Assembly (NCBI RefSeq): GCF_015477765.1
Contig: NZ_JADLQQ010000002.1
Coordinates: 781,019-845,018, forward strand
Direction: 5' to 3'
Source: Nocardia transvalensis
Lineage (GTDB): Bacteria; Actinomycetota; Actinomycetes; Mycobacteriales; Mycobacteriaceae
Length of the DNA stretch: 64,000 nucleotides
Shown here: positions 42,497-51,055 of the stretch, in pieces
Numbering within the stretch: position 1 is the first letter of the stretch
Layout of the letters: each line of letters starts with the position of its first letter
Translations under genes and position numbers: made by a program
Notes under the pieces: model-generated
Database searches by the model: none
What the model saw: the letters and a program-made list of their open reading frames with translations, nothing else
Told to the model about the DNA's origin: nothing

Positions 42497-42955
42497 ATGA
42501 CCACCACACCCAGACTCAGCCTCTGCCCAGTAACTTTCGCCGACGCATGCGACTTCGTCGCACTGCATCACCGCCACCACTCGCCACCCACCGGACACAA
42601 GTTCTCCATCGGTGTCGCCCTAGACGGAATCCTCGTCGGCGTCGCCATCGTCGGCCGACCGGTCGCCAGGTCTCTCGACGACGGCAGGACTCTCGAGGTC
42701 AACCGCACGGCAACCGACGGGACGCGCAACGCCTGCAGCATGCTGCTCGGCGCCGCTTGGAGGGCTGCGAAAGCCCTGGGTTACACCAGGCTCGTCACCT
42801 ACACCCAGCACGGCGAATCGGGCAGTTCGCTACTCGCCGCCGGATATCGCGTTGTCGATCAACGCCGGGCTCGCCGCAGCTGGAGTAGCCCGACCCGGCC
42901 TCGGCTTGATCGGTCCACTGGAGCCATCCAACGCACACTCTGGGAGGCCTCATGA
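42497..42955 (+). CDS. XF1762-family protein (GNAT-like fold)
   Basis: A 152-residue protein matching the phage/plasmid XF1762 family: LCPVTFADACDFVALHHRHH, GHKFSIGVALDGILVGVAIVGRPVAR, TLEVNRTATDGTRNACSMLLGAAWRAAKALGY and LVTYTQHGESGSSLLAAGY. The fold resembles acetyltransferases, but no activity is established. CCGGAGG lies 10 bases before the ATG. It is typical cargo of replicon modules near primases. Confidence 0.85.
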   Translation: MTTTPRLSLCPVTFADACDFVALHHRHHSPPTGHKFSIGVALDGILVGVAIVGRPVARSLDDGRTLEVNRTATDGTRNACSMLLGAAWRAAKALGYTRLVTYTQHGESGSSLLAAGYRVVDQRRARRSWSSPTRPRLDRSTGAIQRTLWEAS

Positions 42956-43090
42956 CCCGCCGGGCATCCCCGACTGACCGCCCGACTACCCATCGGCGAT
43001 TTGCGAAGGTTGCCCATCCCGGTTCGGCCCAGGGATGACTAGGTCCCCGGATTCGACATGAGCGGTTGCAGGTGACTCGATCGAAGGCTG

Positions 43091-43304
43091 GTGTCCGTGG
43101 GGTTGTCGATCAGCCCCCAAGGGGATCAGAGGCGGAGCCGGGTGAACCGGCGATGAACCTGCGCCAGCCCGCGGGCGGGGACAAGCCTCGCTGCGCTCGG
43201 TCGCCTACGGCGATCCCCGCCCCTGGCGCAGAACCCCCGCCGGCCCTGACGGGCCCGGCCCACCCCTGATGGCCACGGCCGCAGATCGACAACCCCACGG
43301 GCAC
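43091..43304. repeat. giant multi-stem palindrome, copy D (different sequence)
   Basis: The outer arms at 43091-43111 and 43284-43304 pair at 20 of 21 positions (the odd one a G-T). The innermost arms CTGCGCCAG + GGGCGGGGA (43159-43167, 43173-43181) pair perfectly with TCCCCGCCC + CTGGCGCAG (43214-43222, 43223-43231) apart from a 5-nt bulge. Partly paired segments lie between. The whole ~214-nt structure fills the gap between the XF1762-type gene and ssb. Confidence 0.85.
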
Positions 43305-43371
43305 CCAGCCCGATTCCACGGGGTTCGCAGTCGGTCCAGGTCGATTCCATCTACCCGTCAGGAGTTTCGTC

Positions 43372-43824
43372 ATGTCCGGAGAGCTGTACATCACCGTGAT
43401 CGGCAACCTCACCAACGATCCGGAGTTGCGGAAGACCCCGTCCGGGAAACGGGTCACCACCGTGACGATCGCGCAGAACCCGCGGTTCGTCGACCGCGAC
43501 ACCGGGGAGTGGAAGGACGGCGAGGCGGTGTTCATGCGCTGCAACGTCTGGGACGACATGGCCGAGAACGTGGCCAGCACCCTGGCCAAGGGGATGCGGG
43601 TTATCGCCTACGGCCAGCTCAAGCAGCACAGCTGGGAAACCGCCGAGGGCGAGCGGCGCTGGTCGACCGATCTGCTGGTCGCCGACATCGGTCCCGCTCT
43701 GCGCTTCGCGACCGCCGAGGTCACCAAGGTCGAGCGCCGCGCGGTCGACCCGCGCGACCCCGCCCCGGCCGCCGAGGACGCACAGCTGGCCGGAGCTCGC
43801 AGCGGCGACAAAGTCCCGTTCTGA
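43372..43824 (+). CDS. ssb: single-stranded DNA-binding protein
   Basis: A 150-residue SSB with one OB fold: ELYITVIGNLTNDPELRKTPSGKRVTTVTIAQNPRF, FMRCNVWDDMAENVASTLAKGMRVIAYGQL and a conserved aromatic pattern. It coats ssDNA during replication or conjugation. The C-terminal tip is SGDKVPF rather than the acidic DDDxPF of chromosomal SSBs, so recruitment of host partners may differ. GGAG precedes the ATG. It stands between the giant palindrome and two terminator hairpins, in a module with a primase and relaxase. Confidence 0.92.
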   Translation: MSGELYITVIGNLTNDPELRKTPSGKRVTTVTIAQNPRFVDRDTGEWKDGEAVFMRCNVWDDMAENVASTLAKGMRVIAYGQLKQHSWETAEGERRWSTDLLVADIGPALRFATAEVTKVERRAVDPRDPAPAAEDAQLAGARSGDKVPF

Positions 43825-43826
43825 CC

Positions 43827-43895
43827 GGGTGGGGCCGAGTAACTCGCGGCCCCACCCCCGCCGGGGCCCGCTCGCAGTAACTGCCGAGCGGGCCC
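43827..43895. terminator. two tandem hairpins after ssb
   Basis: First hairpin: GGGTGGGGCC (from 43827) pairs with GGCCCCACCC (to 43857) with an inner GAGT/ACTC step. Second: GGGCCCGCTCG (43864-43874) pairs with CGAGCGGGCCC (43885-43895) with an inner CAGT/ACTG step. Both are within 75 bp of the ssb stop and probably end transcription. Confidence 0.7.
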
Positions 43896-43932
43896 TTCCA
43901 TCAGCTCTTGTTCTGTTTCGGAGGTGATCCTC

Positions 43933-44343
43933 GTGATCTCCGACGACACCGCGCCGTCCGCAGCTACCTCGACCAGCGGCAGCGACATCGTCCTACCCCC
44001 ACTGCCCGCCGACATCGAGCAGCCCGCCACCCGGCCGCCCCTGCTCACAGTCCTAGCATCGCTGCCGGTCTCGCTCTCACCGCAGCTGACGCTGATCCTG
44101 TTGTTGCACGACCGGCTCGCCGCTCTGATCGCCGACAATGCTCGACTCCGGTCCCGCAATCGCCGTCTCCTCGTGGCTCTCGACGATTGCCTCGATCGGG
44201 AATCAGCACACGCGCTGTGCCCACTCAACGAACGCCTGGCCCCGCCCCGGGCCGCTTGGGGCATCGGTTCTGCCCAATCAACAATCTACCGATCGGTATC
44301 GAGCTGCAATAGAAGCACTCGACCGTTCTCGGCTCTCGCCTAG
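43933..44343 (+). CDS. hypothetical protein with coiled-coil segment
   Basis: A 136-residue protein from a GTG at 43933 with GGAGG nine bases upstream. After a disordered Ser/Thr/Pro N-terminus there is a hydrophobic helix (LPVSLSPQLTLILLLHDRLAAL) and a basic coiled-coil-like stretch (ADNARLRSRNRRLLVALDD). The family is not recognised. It directly precedes a small membrane protein gene, so both may be accessory mobilisation proteins. Confidence 0.55.
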   Translation: MISDDTAPSAATSTSGSDIVLPPLPADIEQPATRPPLLTVLASLPVSLSPQLTLILLLHDRLAALIADNARLRSRNRRLLVALDDCLDRESAHALCPLNERLAPPRAAWGIGSAQSTIYRSVSSCNRSTRPFSALA

Positions 44344-44356
44344 GAGGTCCGCTGTC

Positions 44357-44671
44357 ATGGGTTTCATCTGGCTCGCCGCCGTTGCCGCGGTGCTGCTCGG
44401 CGTGGTCTGGTGGGCGTTTCCGACCGTGGCCCGCATCGCCGGATTCCTGATCGCGCTCGACTCACTGCTGTCGATCGCGCTGTTCCCCGCCCAAGCGCTC
44501 CCGCACCGCCTGTGGTGGCTGCTGCTCGGAATCCTGGTGTGGCTGGCCGGACATTGGGCGTGGGCCGCCAAGCACGGTGTGTGGGCCTCGTCCATCGCGC
44601 TGCGGATCTTCCGGATTCCCGGACTGCGCCGCGTCCTCCCCCGCTCCGCCCGTATCTCCCCGACCGGCTGA
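44357..44671 (+). CDS. small membrane protein, hypothetical
   Basis: A 104-residue protein with three hydrophobic helices (FIWLAAVAAVLLGVVWWAF, AGFLIALDSLLSIALF and LWWLLLGILVWLAGHWAW) and a basic C-terminus. TAGGAGG lies 7 bases before its ATG. The family is not recognised; the location before the relaxase suggests a membrane accessory of conjugation. Most of the gene is overlapped by an open frame on the minus strand. Confidence 0.65.
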   Translation: MGFIWLAAVAAVLLGVVWWAFPTVARIAGFLIALDSLLSIALFPAQALPHRLWWLLLGILVWLAGHWAWAAKHGVWASSIALRIFRIPGLRRVLPRSARISPTG

Positions 44672-45061
44672 GCCGGGTGACCGTCCTGCGCGCTGCCGCC
44701 TCGGCCGGCGCCGATGGCCCTCTCCCGGCGGGCCACCAGCATTCTGCAGCAGGCGTCGAAGTTCACCGCTGCCCAATCCGGTCACCTCCTGGAGCCGGGT
44801 CTCTTCCATCCCCCGCTCCAGCAATCGCCGCAAGGCTGCGGCCCGTCCCACCGTCACCTGCACGACCACCCGCTCATACGCAGTCGCGGCGGCGGCAATC
44901 GCGGCGTCACGCCGCATCGTCGCCCGCTCCAGCCGATTCTCGAGTTTGCGAAACTCCAGCAGGTCGGCCTCGTTCGCCTTCGCTGCCCGATGCTGCTCGG
45001 CGAGCATCGCCGTCGCCACCGTCCGCGCCCACCGCCGCGCTGACACCGTCCGATCGCTCAT
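44462..45061 (-). CDS. hypothetical coiled-coil protein, divergent from the relaxase
   Basis: A 199-residue frame. Its first ~95 residues look protein-like: a long charged helix (LAEQHRAAKANEADLLEFRK, RLERATMRRDAAIAAAATAY) and a possible helix-turn-helix (RLQEVTGLGSGELRRLLQ). The remaining residues are Arg/Gly/Pro-rich and antisense to the small membrane gene, so the true 3' end may be frameshifted. A small DNA-binding coiled-coil protein encoded divergently from a relaxase often helps at oriT, but this is inference. Confidence 0.5.
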   Translation of the reverse strand: MSDRTVSARRWARTVATAMLAEQHRAAKANEADLLEFRKLENRLERATMRRDAAIAAAATAYERVVVQVTVGRAAALRRLLERGMEETRLQEVTGLGSGELRRLLQNAGGPPGEGHRRRPRRQRAGRSPGSAGRGDTGGAGEDAAQSGNPEDPQRDGRGPHTVLGGPRPMSGQPHQDSEQQPPQAVRERLGGEQRDRQQ

Positions 45062-45324
45062 CCGGGCCTCCCTTCCCGCCGCACCTCACCGCGGCGAACA
45101 CGACCCGGCAGCGGCACGACTATCGGTCGTTTCTGTTTCTCATCAAATTCCTCTCCGATAACACGATCCCATTCCAGACCGCTCTCAGCAATAGCCTGAG
45201 TTCGGTTGTCTCACTTCCCATATGGGGTTTCCTTCTCTCCACCGACACACCTCTTGCATCGCCTGCAGCAAGCCGGGAGACCGTTTTATGGGATTTTGTT
45301 TTCGGCGTTATCTTCGGCGGTGTG
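45062..45324. other. low-GC intergenic region upstream of the relaxase, candidate oriT/promoter
   Basis: About 260 bp between the divergent coiled-coil gene and the MobF relaxase, noticeably richer in A/T than its surroundings. It includes a CCCATATGGG palindrome (45217-45226). MobF relaxases commonly nick an oriT near their own gene, so this is the natural place to look. No known nic consensus was recognised. Confidence 0.4.
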
Positions 45325-48300
45325 ATGACGGTTCACCGCTTGCACGCCGGAGACGGCTACCTGTACCTGACCAGGCAGGTAGCCAGCGGTGATCGCGCGC
45401 GGGACCGTACCCGGGACCTGACCGATTACTACACCGAAACCGGCACTCCGCCCGGTATGTGGATGGGGCGCGGCGCCCAAGTCTTGGGTTTGTCCGGCGA
45501 AGTATCCGAAGCCCAAATGCAGGCGTTGTTCGGTGAGGGTCTGCACCCGGACGCGAACGCGATCATCGCCAGGGAAATAGCGGCTGGTAAATCAGCGAAA
45601 CAGGCTGTGGAGGCGGCGAAGCTCGGGGGGAGTTTCGCCGAGTTCGCCGCGAAATCAACGCCTATCAGCGAGCAGCTGGACCGTAGGATCGACGAGTTAA
45701 CGCAGACTGAGCATCGTCGCCCGACCTGGGACGAGCGCACGATCCTGCGCACCGATGCCGCCCGCGAGTATCTGGCCGAGACGCTGGGACGAGCACCGTC
45801 TCGTGCCGAGATCGACGCCAAGCTGGCGCAGGAGAAGGCTGCCAGCCGCAAGGCGGTTGCCGGGTTCGACTGCGTGTTCACGCCGCCAAAGTCAGTGTCG
45901 ATCCTGTGGGGGTTGGGCGATGAGGCGGTCCGCGCCGCGATCCTGCAGTGTCACCGGGAGGCGGTCCGGGAAGTGTTGGCGTGGGCCGAGTCTCAGTGTG
46001 CGGCTACCCGCCGTGGCCGTAACGGTGTGCAGCAGATCGACGCCGAAGGATTCGTGATCGCCGCGTTCGAGCACTTCGATAACCGGTGCGGGGATATGAA
46101 TCTGCACACCCACTCGGTCATTTCCGGCAAGGTTCTCGGCTCCGACGGCAAATGGTCCGCGTTTGACGCCCGCCCGCTGTACGCCAGCGCTGTGTCACTG
46201 TCGTGCCGCTACAACGCCACCATCGTCGGTAAAATCCGGCGCCGGATCGGGTTCCGGTTCGAAGAACGTCATCGCGGGCGCGGAAAACAACCAGTGCTCG
46301 AGGTAGTCGGAGTCGATGACGACATGATCGCCGAATTCTCCCGCACCCCCGACATCATCGCCCGCACCGAACAACTCGTCGCCCAATACCGGGCTACCCA
46401 CGGACACAACCCCTCTACCGTCACCCAATACCGGCTCGCACAGCAGGCCACCTTGGAAACCCGCGACGCCAAACCCCTTCCGCGATCGCTGCGCGCGATG
46501 CTCACCGAGTGGGCCGACCGTGCCCGCGATTTCCTCGGCGACGGCCGCACTGGCGTCGGATTCGTGCGCGATCTGCTGCACGACCACACCCACCCGCACG
46601 ACCCGAAACCCTTCGACGCCACAGCGGTTGCGGTCGCCGTCGCTGTCGATCTCGGCGGTGTCACCGGTCTGGCGGCAAGCGACCCACCTACACGCGGCGC
46701 GCGAATCCGCGAGCACCTGAACATATGCCTGTTCGACGACCCGGGCGAGCTCCGTCGGGCCCACCAAGCGGTGGAGGTGCTGCTCCGCAGCGACCCAGCT
46801 CCCGCACTGCTGGACCGCATCCAGGCAGCCTATGCGGCACAGCAGCGCAGCATCTATGAACCGCAACCGATTTCGTTGGAGGTCATCGATACTGTCGCGC
46901 GGCGCCGCGCGACCTGGACTGAGGCCAACATCCGCTCCGCCGTGGAAGACCGCGTCGGCGTCTGCGACTTCCCCACCGACGACGCCCATCGCGCCGCCGT
47001 CGAGGAGGTCACCGCGCTGGTGCGCGACCACCTGTCCATCCGGCTCACCATTGACCCCGACCCCGTCCCGGCGGCGCTCGCACGCCGTAACGGCGAAAAC
47101 GTCTTCACCGTCACCGGCGCTGTCCGCTACACCTCCCAGAGGGTCCTCGACGCCGAAACCCGCCTCCTCGACGCGGCGAAAACACCTACCCCCGAATCCA
47201 TCCCACCTCACCTGGTCGACCACGCCATCGCCATCTTCGAACGTGACCGCGGCCTGCGACTCGACGACGGTCAGCGCGCCATCGCGCAGTATCTCTGCAC
47301 GAACGGCATGCTGCTCTCCGTCGCCATCGGCCCCGCCGGTTCCGGCAAAACCACCGCCATGAGAGCCGTGTCGGCCGCATGGGAGGCAGCCGGTCGTGAC
47401 GTCGTCGCGCTCGCACCGTCCGCGGCCGCGGCACGCGAACTCGGCACCGCGCTCGGTGTGCGGGCCAAGACGATCGCCAAGCTGCTCACTCAAGACCGGC
47501 ACGGGCTACCGACTGGTGTGGCGCCGGGAGCGATGATCCTGGTGGACGAAGCAGCGATGGCTGCTACCGCTGATCTGGATGCGGTGCTGGCGGTTGCTTG
47601 TAAACACGGCGCGATCGTGCGGTGTATCGGTGATCCCGAACAGCTGTCCGCGGTCGAAGCCGGCGGCATCGTCCGCACTCTTGCGCGCGACACCAGGGCG
47701 CCTCATCTCCGGCGGCTCGTCCGCTTCTCCGACCCAGAGGAGGCGGCTGCCACCCTCGCGGTCCGAGCCGGAGACCTCGACAAAGCATGGGAGTTCTATC
47801 ACGACCACGGTCGCGTCACCCACGGCATGAGCGATGAACTCCGGCAAGCGATCCTCGCTGCCCACCTCACCGACACCGCCCGCGGCATTTCCTCGCTGAT
47901 GATCGCCAGCACCCTACGCAACGTATCCGCGCTCAACGCCGCCACCCAGGCCGCCCACGCCGCCACCGGCCGCATCGACACCACCGGGCCCCGAATCCGG
48001 CTCTCGGATGGCCACACCGGATACGTAGGCGATGTCATCCTCACCCGGCTCAACAACCCCGCCCTACGCATCGTCGGCGGCCTCCGCAACGGCACCCAGG
48101 TCGACAACGGCGACCTCTGGCGAATCCACCGCATCCACACCGACAACTCGCTCACCGCCACCGGCGTCGGGCACCGCGGCACCGTCCATCTGCCCGCCGA
48201 CTACATCACCGACAACGTCGAACTCGGTTACGCGACAACCATCTACCGGGCCGAAGGCGCCACCGTCGACCACGCCTACGTACTGATGGACGACACCCTC

Positions 48301-49125
48301 GGCCGCGCCCTCGCCTACGTCGGACTCACCCGCGGCCGTCACCTCAACCGCATTTACCTCGCCACCGACACCCTGGTCGACCCCACTGGAGACCAACAAC
48401 CCGACGACCCGATCGAACCGAAGCAAGTGTTCGCCCGCGTCCTCGCCCGCGACGACGACAACCTGTCAGCCACCGATGTCATGCGCGCCGAGCAAGCCGC
48501 CGCAGACCGACGCACACGCACGACCTACACCGAGATCTATAAGCAGCTTGCCGACGCCCGCGCCACCTACCTACTCGATCACGCACTCCCCGTTGTCTTC
48601 TTCCACGAAGTCAGCAGATCCGAGACCTTCCAGGAACTGCTCGACACCATCGCACGGGCCGATGCCCACGGACTCGACAGCGAGGAGCTGGTCGCTGTCA
48701 TCGCCACCAACAACTATCAAGACCTGGGCGAATCCCTCGCCAACGCCCGAGACACCGCCGCCGTCCTCCGAGCCCGCGCCGACCGATGGATCCGCGACCA
48801 GCTACCGGTCACGCCACCGGCAACCATCCTCGCTCCCAGCGCAACGATGCCCGACCTCCTAGGGTCCAACGCGACCGAAGTTATCGCAGACGATCTGCCG
48901 TACACCGATCAGTTCCGCCCAAACCCCCAATACCCCGGCCGCGATAATCGCCTTGCTGACTACGCTGCCGAACTGCGCCAACGCATCGACCACGACCGAT
49001 CCAAGCTCAATTCCGGAACTGCTCCCGCCTATCCGAAGCAACACGGCACGCCCGACGCTCCACCACAACGACCACGACGCAAGACCTCACCCCCGTCAGC
49101 CTCCATACGCCGACGCCGACGGTGA
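45325..49125 (+). CDS. MobF-family relaxase/helicase (TrwC/TraI-like)
   Basis: A 1266-residue conjugative relaxase. The N-terminus MTVHRLHAGDGYLYLTRQVA and DYY near residues 34-36 supply candidate nicking tyrosines. The TrwC domain has GFDCVFTPPKSVSILWGL, and the metal-binding HUH-type histidines are in DMNLHTHSV (His261/His263). The C-terminal half is a superfamily 1 helicase with Walker A GPAGSGKTTAM near 669, VDEAAM near 740 and a late TTIYRAEGATVDHAYVLM/GLTRGR motif. It would nick at oriT and unwind the transferred strand. The ATG at 45325 begins at the conserved N-terminus. No coupling protein or secretion genes are nearby. Confidence 0.93.
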   Translation: MTVHRLHAGDGYLYLTRQVASGDRARDRTRDLTDYYTETGTPPGMWMGRGAQVLGLSGEVSEAQMQALFGEGLHPDANAIIAREIAAGKSAKQAVEAAKLGGSFAEFAAKSTPISEQLDRRIDELTQTEHRRPTWDERTILRTDAAREYLAETLGRAPSRAEIDAKLAQEKAASRKAVAGFDCVFTPPKSVSILWGLGDEAVRAAILQCHREAVREVLAWAESQCAATRRGRNGVQQIDAEGFVIAAFEHFDNRCGDMNLHTHSVISGKVLGSDGKWSAFDARPLYASAVSLSCRYNATIVGKIRRRIGFRFEERHRGRGKQPVLEVVGVDDDMIAEFSRTPDIIARTEQLVAQYRATHGHNPSTVTQYRLAQQATLETRDAKPLPRSLRAMLTEWADRARDFLGDGRTGVGFVRDLLHDHTHPHDPKPFDATAVAVAVAVDLGGVTGLAASDPPTRGARIREHLNICLFDDPGELRRAHQAVEVLLRSDPAPALLDRIQAAYAAQQRSIYEPQPISLEVIDTVARRRATWTEANIRSAVEDRVGVCDFPTDDAHRAAVEEVTALVRDHLSIRLTIDPDPVPAALARRNGENVFTVTGAVRYTSQRVLDAETRLLDAAKTPTPESIPPHLVDHAIAIFERDRGLRLDDGQRAIAQYLCTNGMLLSVAIGPAGSGKTTAMRAVSAAWEAAGRDVVALAPSAAAARELGTALGVRAKTIAKLLTQDRHGLPTGVAPGAMILVDEAAMAATADLDAVLAVACKHGAIVRCIGDPEQLSAVEAGGIVRTLARDTRAPHLRRLVRFSDPEEAAATLAVRAGDLDKAWEFYHDHGRVTHGMSDELRQAILAAHLTDTARGISSLMIASTLRNVSALNAATQAAHAATGRIDTTGPRIRLSDGHTGYVGDVILTRLNNPALRIVGGLRNGTQVDNGDLWRIHRIHTDNSLTATGVGHRGTVHLPADYITDNVELGYATTIYRAEGATVDHAYVLMDDTLGRALAYVGLTRGRHLNRIYLATDTLVDPTGDQQPDDPIEPKQVFARVLARDDDNLSATDVMRAEQAAADRRTRTTYTEIYKQLADARATYLLDHALPVVFFHEVSRSETFQELLDTIARADAHGLDSEELVAVIATNNYQDLGESLANARDTAAVLRARADRWIRDQLPVTPPATILAPSATMPDLLGSNATEVIADDLPYTDQFRPNPQYPGRDNRLADYAAELRQRIDHDRSKLNSGTAPAYPKQHGTPDAPPQRPRRKTSPPSASIRRRRR

Positions 49126-49842
49126 TGTCCGGAAGCGTTGGTCGAGGACTCGCCGAAGAGTTTCGAAAACGATCACCGGCCGGTGGCGGTCTTGCCCCTG
49201 GCATCCAGGACAGGGCTGTGCGCCTGGTCCTGCTGAATGGTTGCCCTGGCCGTCCTGGCCGAGACATTGACCTGAACGACCGCAGCCCAGTCATCCCCGA
49301 GATCGACGAACCTCCTGGTCTCACCCGTCTCCGGTCTCATCCGTCTCTTGCTCCAGGTTCTGGCGTCTTTCGGCCGCATCGGTCAAGTCGTCGACCGAAT
49401 CGATATCTGTGACCGCTTCAGTCTGTTCCGGATTTGGTTCTGATGACTGCGTTATGGATCGGTCCTTCCATTGGTCACTGCGAGGTCGATACCTTCGGAA
49501 TGTTCGCTCTCTGCGGGGGGGTGCTACGACTCCCCTATTCGATCAAACTGCGAAGAGGCACCTCTTCCGCGCGTACCCGAGACGCTTCCACACGAAACCT
49601 TGTTCTGCTCAATGGGTGCGCCCATAGCAACGTCCTGTACCTCCACCGAGATCGTGGTCGGGCCGACGCGCCCCGCGCTGACAATAGCTGGGTAGAGTGA
49701 GCGATAGGCCCATTCCGCGCAGCCCCGGACGGCCGCTACCCACCGGAAGATCAACGTGCGGAGACCATCTCGATCTCTGCAACGTACGGAAATGCCGATT
49801 TTCGGGTGCGAGCACGGTAATCGACTCCGTGGGCAACGGTCT
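49126..49842. other. region after the relaxase, no secure gene
   Basis: About 720 bp. One weak minus-strand frame at 49173-49340 (55 residues from an ATG at 49340) reads ETGETRRFVDLGDDWAAVVQ and then INDEX-free but protein-like sequence ending DARGKTATGR. It could be a small gene; nothing else here has a domain, good codon bias or ribosome-binding site. Confidence 0.35.
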
Positions 49843-50022
49843 TCACCACAGCAGAAGGATCGCCTCCAGGCCCACGACGTAGCCGATGACCACCGCGGCC
49901 ACACCACCGAGCACCACCACAAGCCAGGACTTGTCCCGCCACCGAAGTGTCACCACCACAAGGGTAGTGAGCATGAGAATTCCGATGAGCAAAGCTACAG
50001 CAGGTGCGTGATCAGAGTGCAT
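49843..50022 (-). CDS. small two-helix membrane protein, hypothetical
   Basis: A 59-residue protein with two hydrophobic helices (AVALLIGILMLTTLVVVTL and WLVVVLGGVAAVVIGYVVGL) joined by a short basic loop RWRDKSW. The ATG at 50022 is chosen; a GTG at 50055 would add 11 residues that repeat part of the coding sequence (an ATCACGCACCTG repeat). The family is not recognised. Confidence 0.5.
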   Translation of the reverse strand: MHSDHAPAVALLIGILMLTTLVVVTLRWRDKSWLVVVLGGVAAVVIGYVVGLEAILLLW

Positions 50023-50330
50023 GTCGGCGTAGCCAGGTGCGTGATTGGACTCCACGCTGGTCGAATCGGCTCATCGGGAGTCGATGTTTCACCAAGCTGA
50101 GCTGCCAGGAGATAGTTGCCAAACTGGCTATGCCCAGCCGAGGTATGGGCTCATGACGCTTACGGTCGCTGTCCCGTTATCGAACGTCCTGAAATGCCGC
50201 TGGTCGCGCGTTAGTCAATCGCCCAGATCGTGTGGCCGACAGCGCCTTCCAACGCGCGGTAATGCCGAGTTGAGTGTATGGCTGGATGCCGCACATCGTG
50301 CTGCCCGAACCGGCCACAGCGGGCCTGGCA

Positions 50331-50741
50331 TTATCCCAGCGTGACCACTTTGGCTTGCCCGGAGATGACAGTGTCGTGGCGATCGACCAACGCGACCCGC
50401 ACCTGCACTGTCTGCCCCGCCGACAGCGGCGTATCCGCGTCGCCGGCTCCGACCAGAGCGACTACGGCAGTATGGCGGGCGCCATCGCATTCGACGGTTT
50501 TCTCCGTGCCGGTAGCCGACGGACTGTCTGCCTCAGGTTCGCCCACCATCGCTTTGATGGCGACCACTCCGGCCGAGGCATCGCAGCTGTAGTCGATCCC
50601 CACGTTGGCCGGACCGACGCCACTGATGTCGATTGTGTTGGCGGCGAGAGCGGGACCAGCGGCTGCTACAACGGCCAACCCCATCGCCCCGAACACACTC
50701 GTGATGAGTGCAGGACGTCGGTACTTGCGAATGGTCACCAT
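50331..50741 (-). CDS. secreted hypothetical protein
   Basis: A 136-residue protein with a signal peptide: basic MVTIRKYRR, hydrophobic core, and a likely cleavage after GPALAA. The mature ~100 residues look like a single beta-sandwich (TIDISGVGPANVGIDYSCD, TVQVRVALVDRHDTVISGQA) with two cysteines that could form a disulfide. The family is not recognised; it probably acts outside the membrane. Confidence 0.65.
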   Translation of the reverse strand: MVTIRKYRRPALITSVFGAMGLAVVAAAGPALAANTIDISGVGPANVGIDYSCDASAGVVAIKAMVGEPEADSPSATGTEKTVECDGARHTAVVALVGAGDADTPLSAGQTVQVRVALVDRHDTVISGQAKVVTLG

Positions 50742-51055
50742 CGATCTTCGCCTCCCTACGTAGCGGACGTGCGGGTCAGTTGTAACACCCTGGCCTGCGA
50801 AGGATTTCGATCTTGCGTCTGACTGCTCAGATGATGCCAGCCGGAAGCGCTTCGACGGGCTGGTTTCACGAGATCGACATGATGTGTTGGCGTGAAGGGT
50901 CGGGGCGCTCCACCACCCCGCCCTGGCCGCGAGTTGACCTCGTGAACATCCGGTAATGGCTCCCCTCTGTTGTCAAGGCGTGGTGTGCAGGTCAGGGTTA
51001 TGGTGGGTGGTGGTGAGTCCGGGTTGTGGCTTGTCCGAAGGGCCGGTGTCCGGGG
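50742..51055. other. intergenic region between the secreted protein gene and the IS110 element
   Basis: About 310 bp with no credible gene. The right part (about 50955 onward) probably includes the downstream end of the IS110 element, but no terminal repeat was recognised. Confidence 0.35.

Larger units (their letters stand above)
30618..49125. mobile_element. plasmid- or ICE-like mobilisable module (limits approximate)
   Basis: The block holds genes that travel together on actinobacterial plasmids and integrative elements: DUF4192, orphan N6-adenine and C5-cytosine methyltransferases, DUF932, ParB-like, primase-polymerase, XF1762-type, SSB and a MobF relaxase-helicase, all read rightward with short gaps and frequent ATGA overlaps. 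Large palindromes lie between genes. No integrase, replication initiator, coupling protein or type IV secretion genes are visible, nor att repeats, so the ends are drawn at the outermost module-like genes. It may be mobilised in trans or be a remnant. Confidence 0.6.

Noticed and set aside
46195..47502. 435-codon minus-strand frame inside the relaxase gene
   Set aside because: Antisense shadow; the plus strand contains relaxase and helicase motifs in one continuous frame.
49434..49700. 88-codon plus-strand frame after the relaxase
   Set aside because: No ribosome-binding site or recognisable domain, and overlapping frames in other phases look equally likely, so it was left in the no-gene region.
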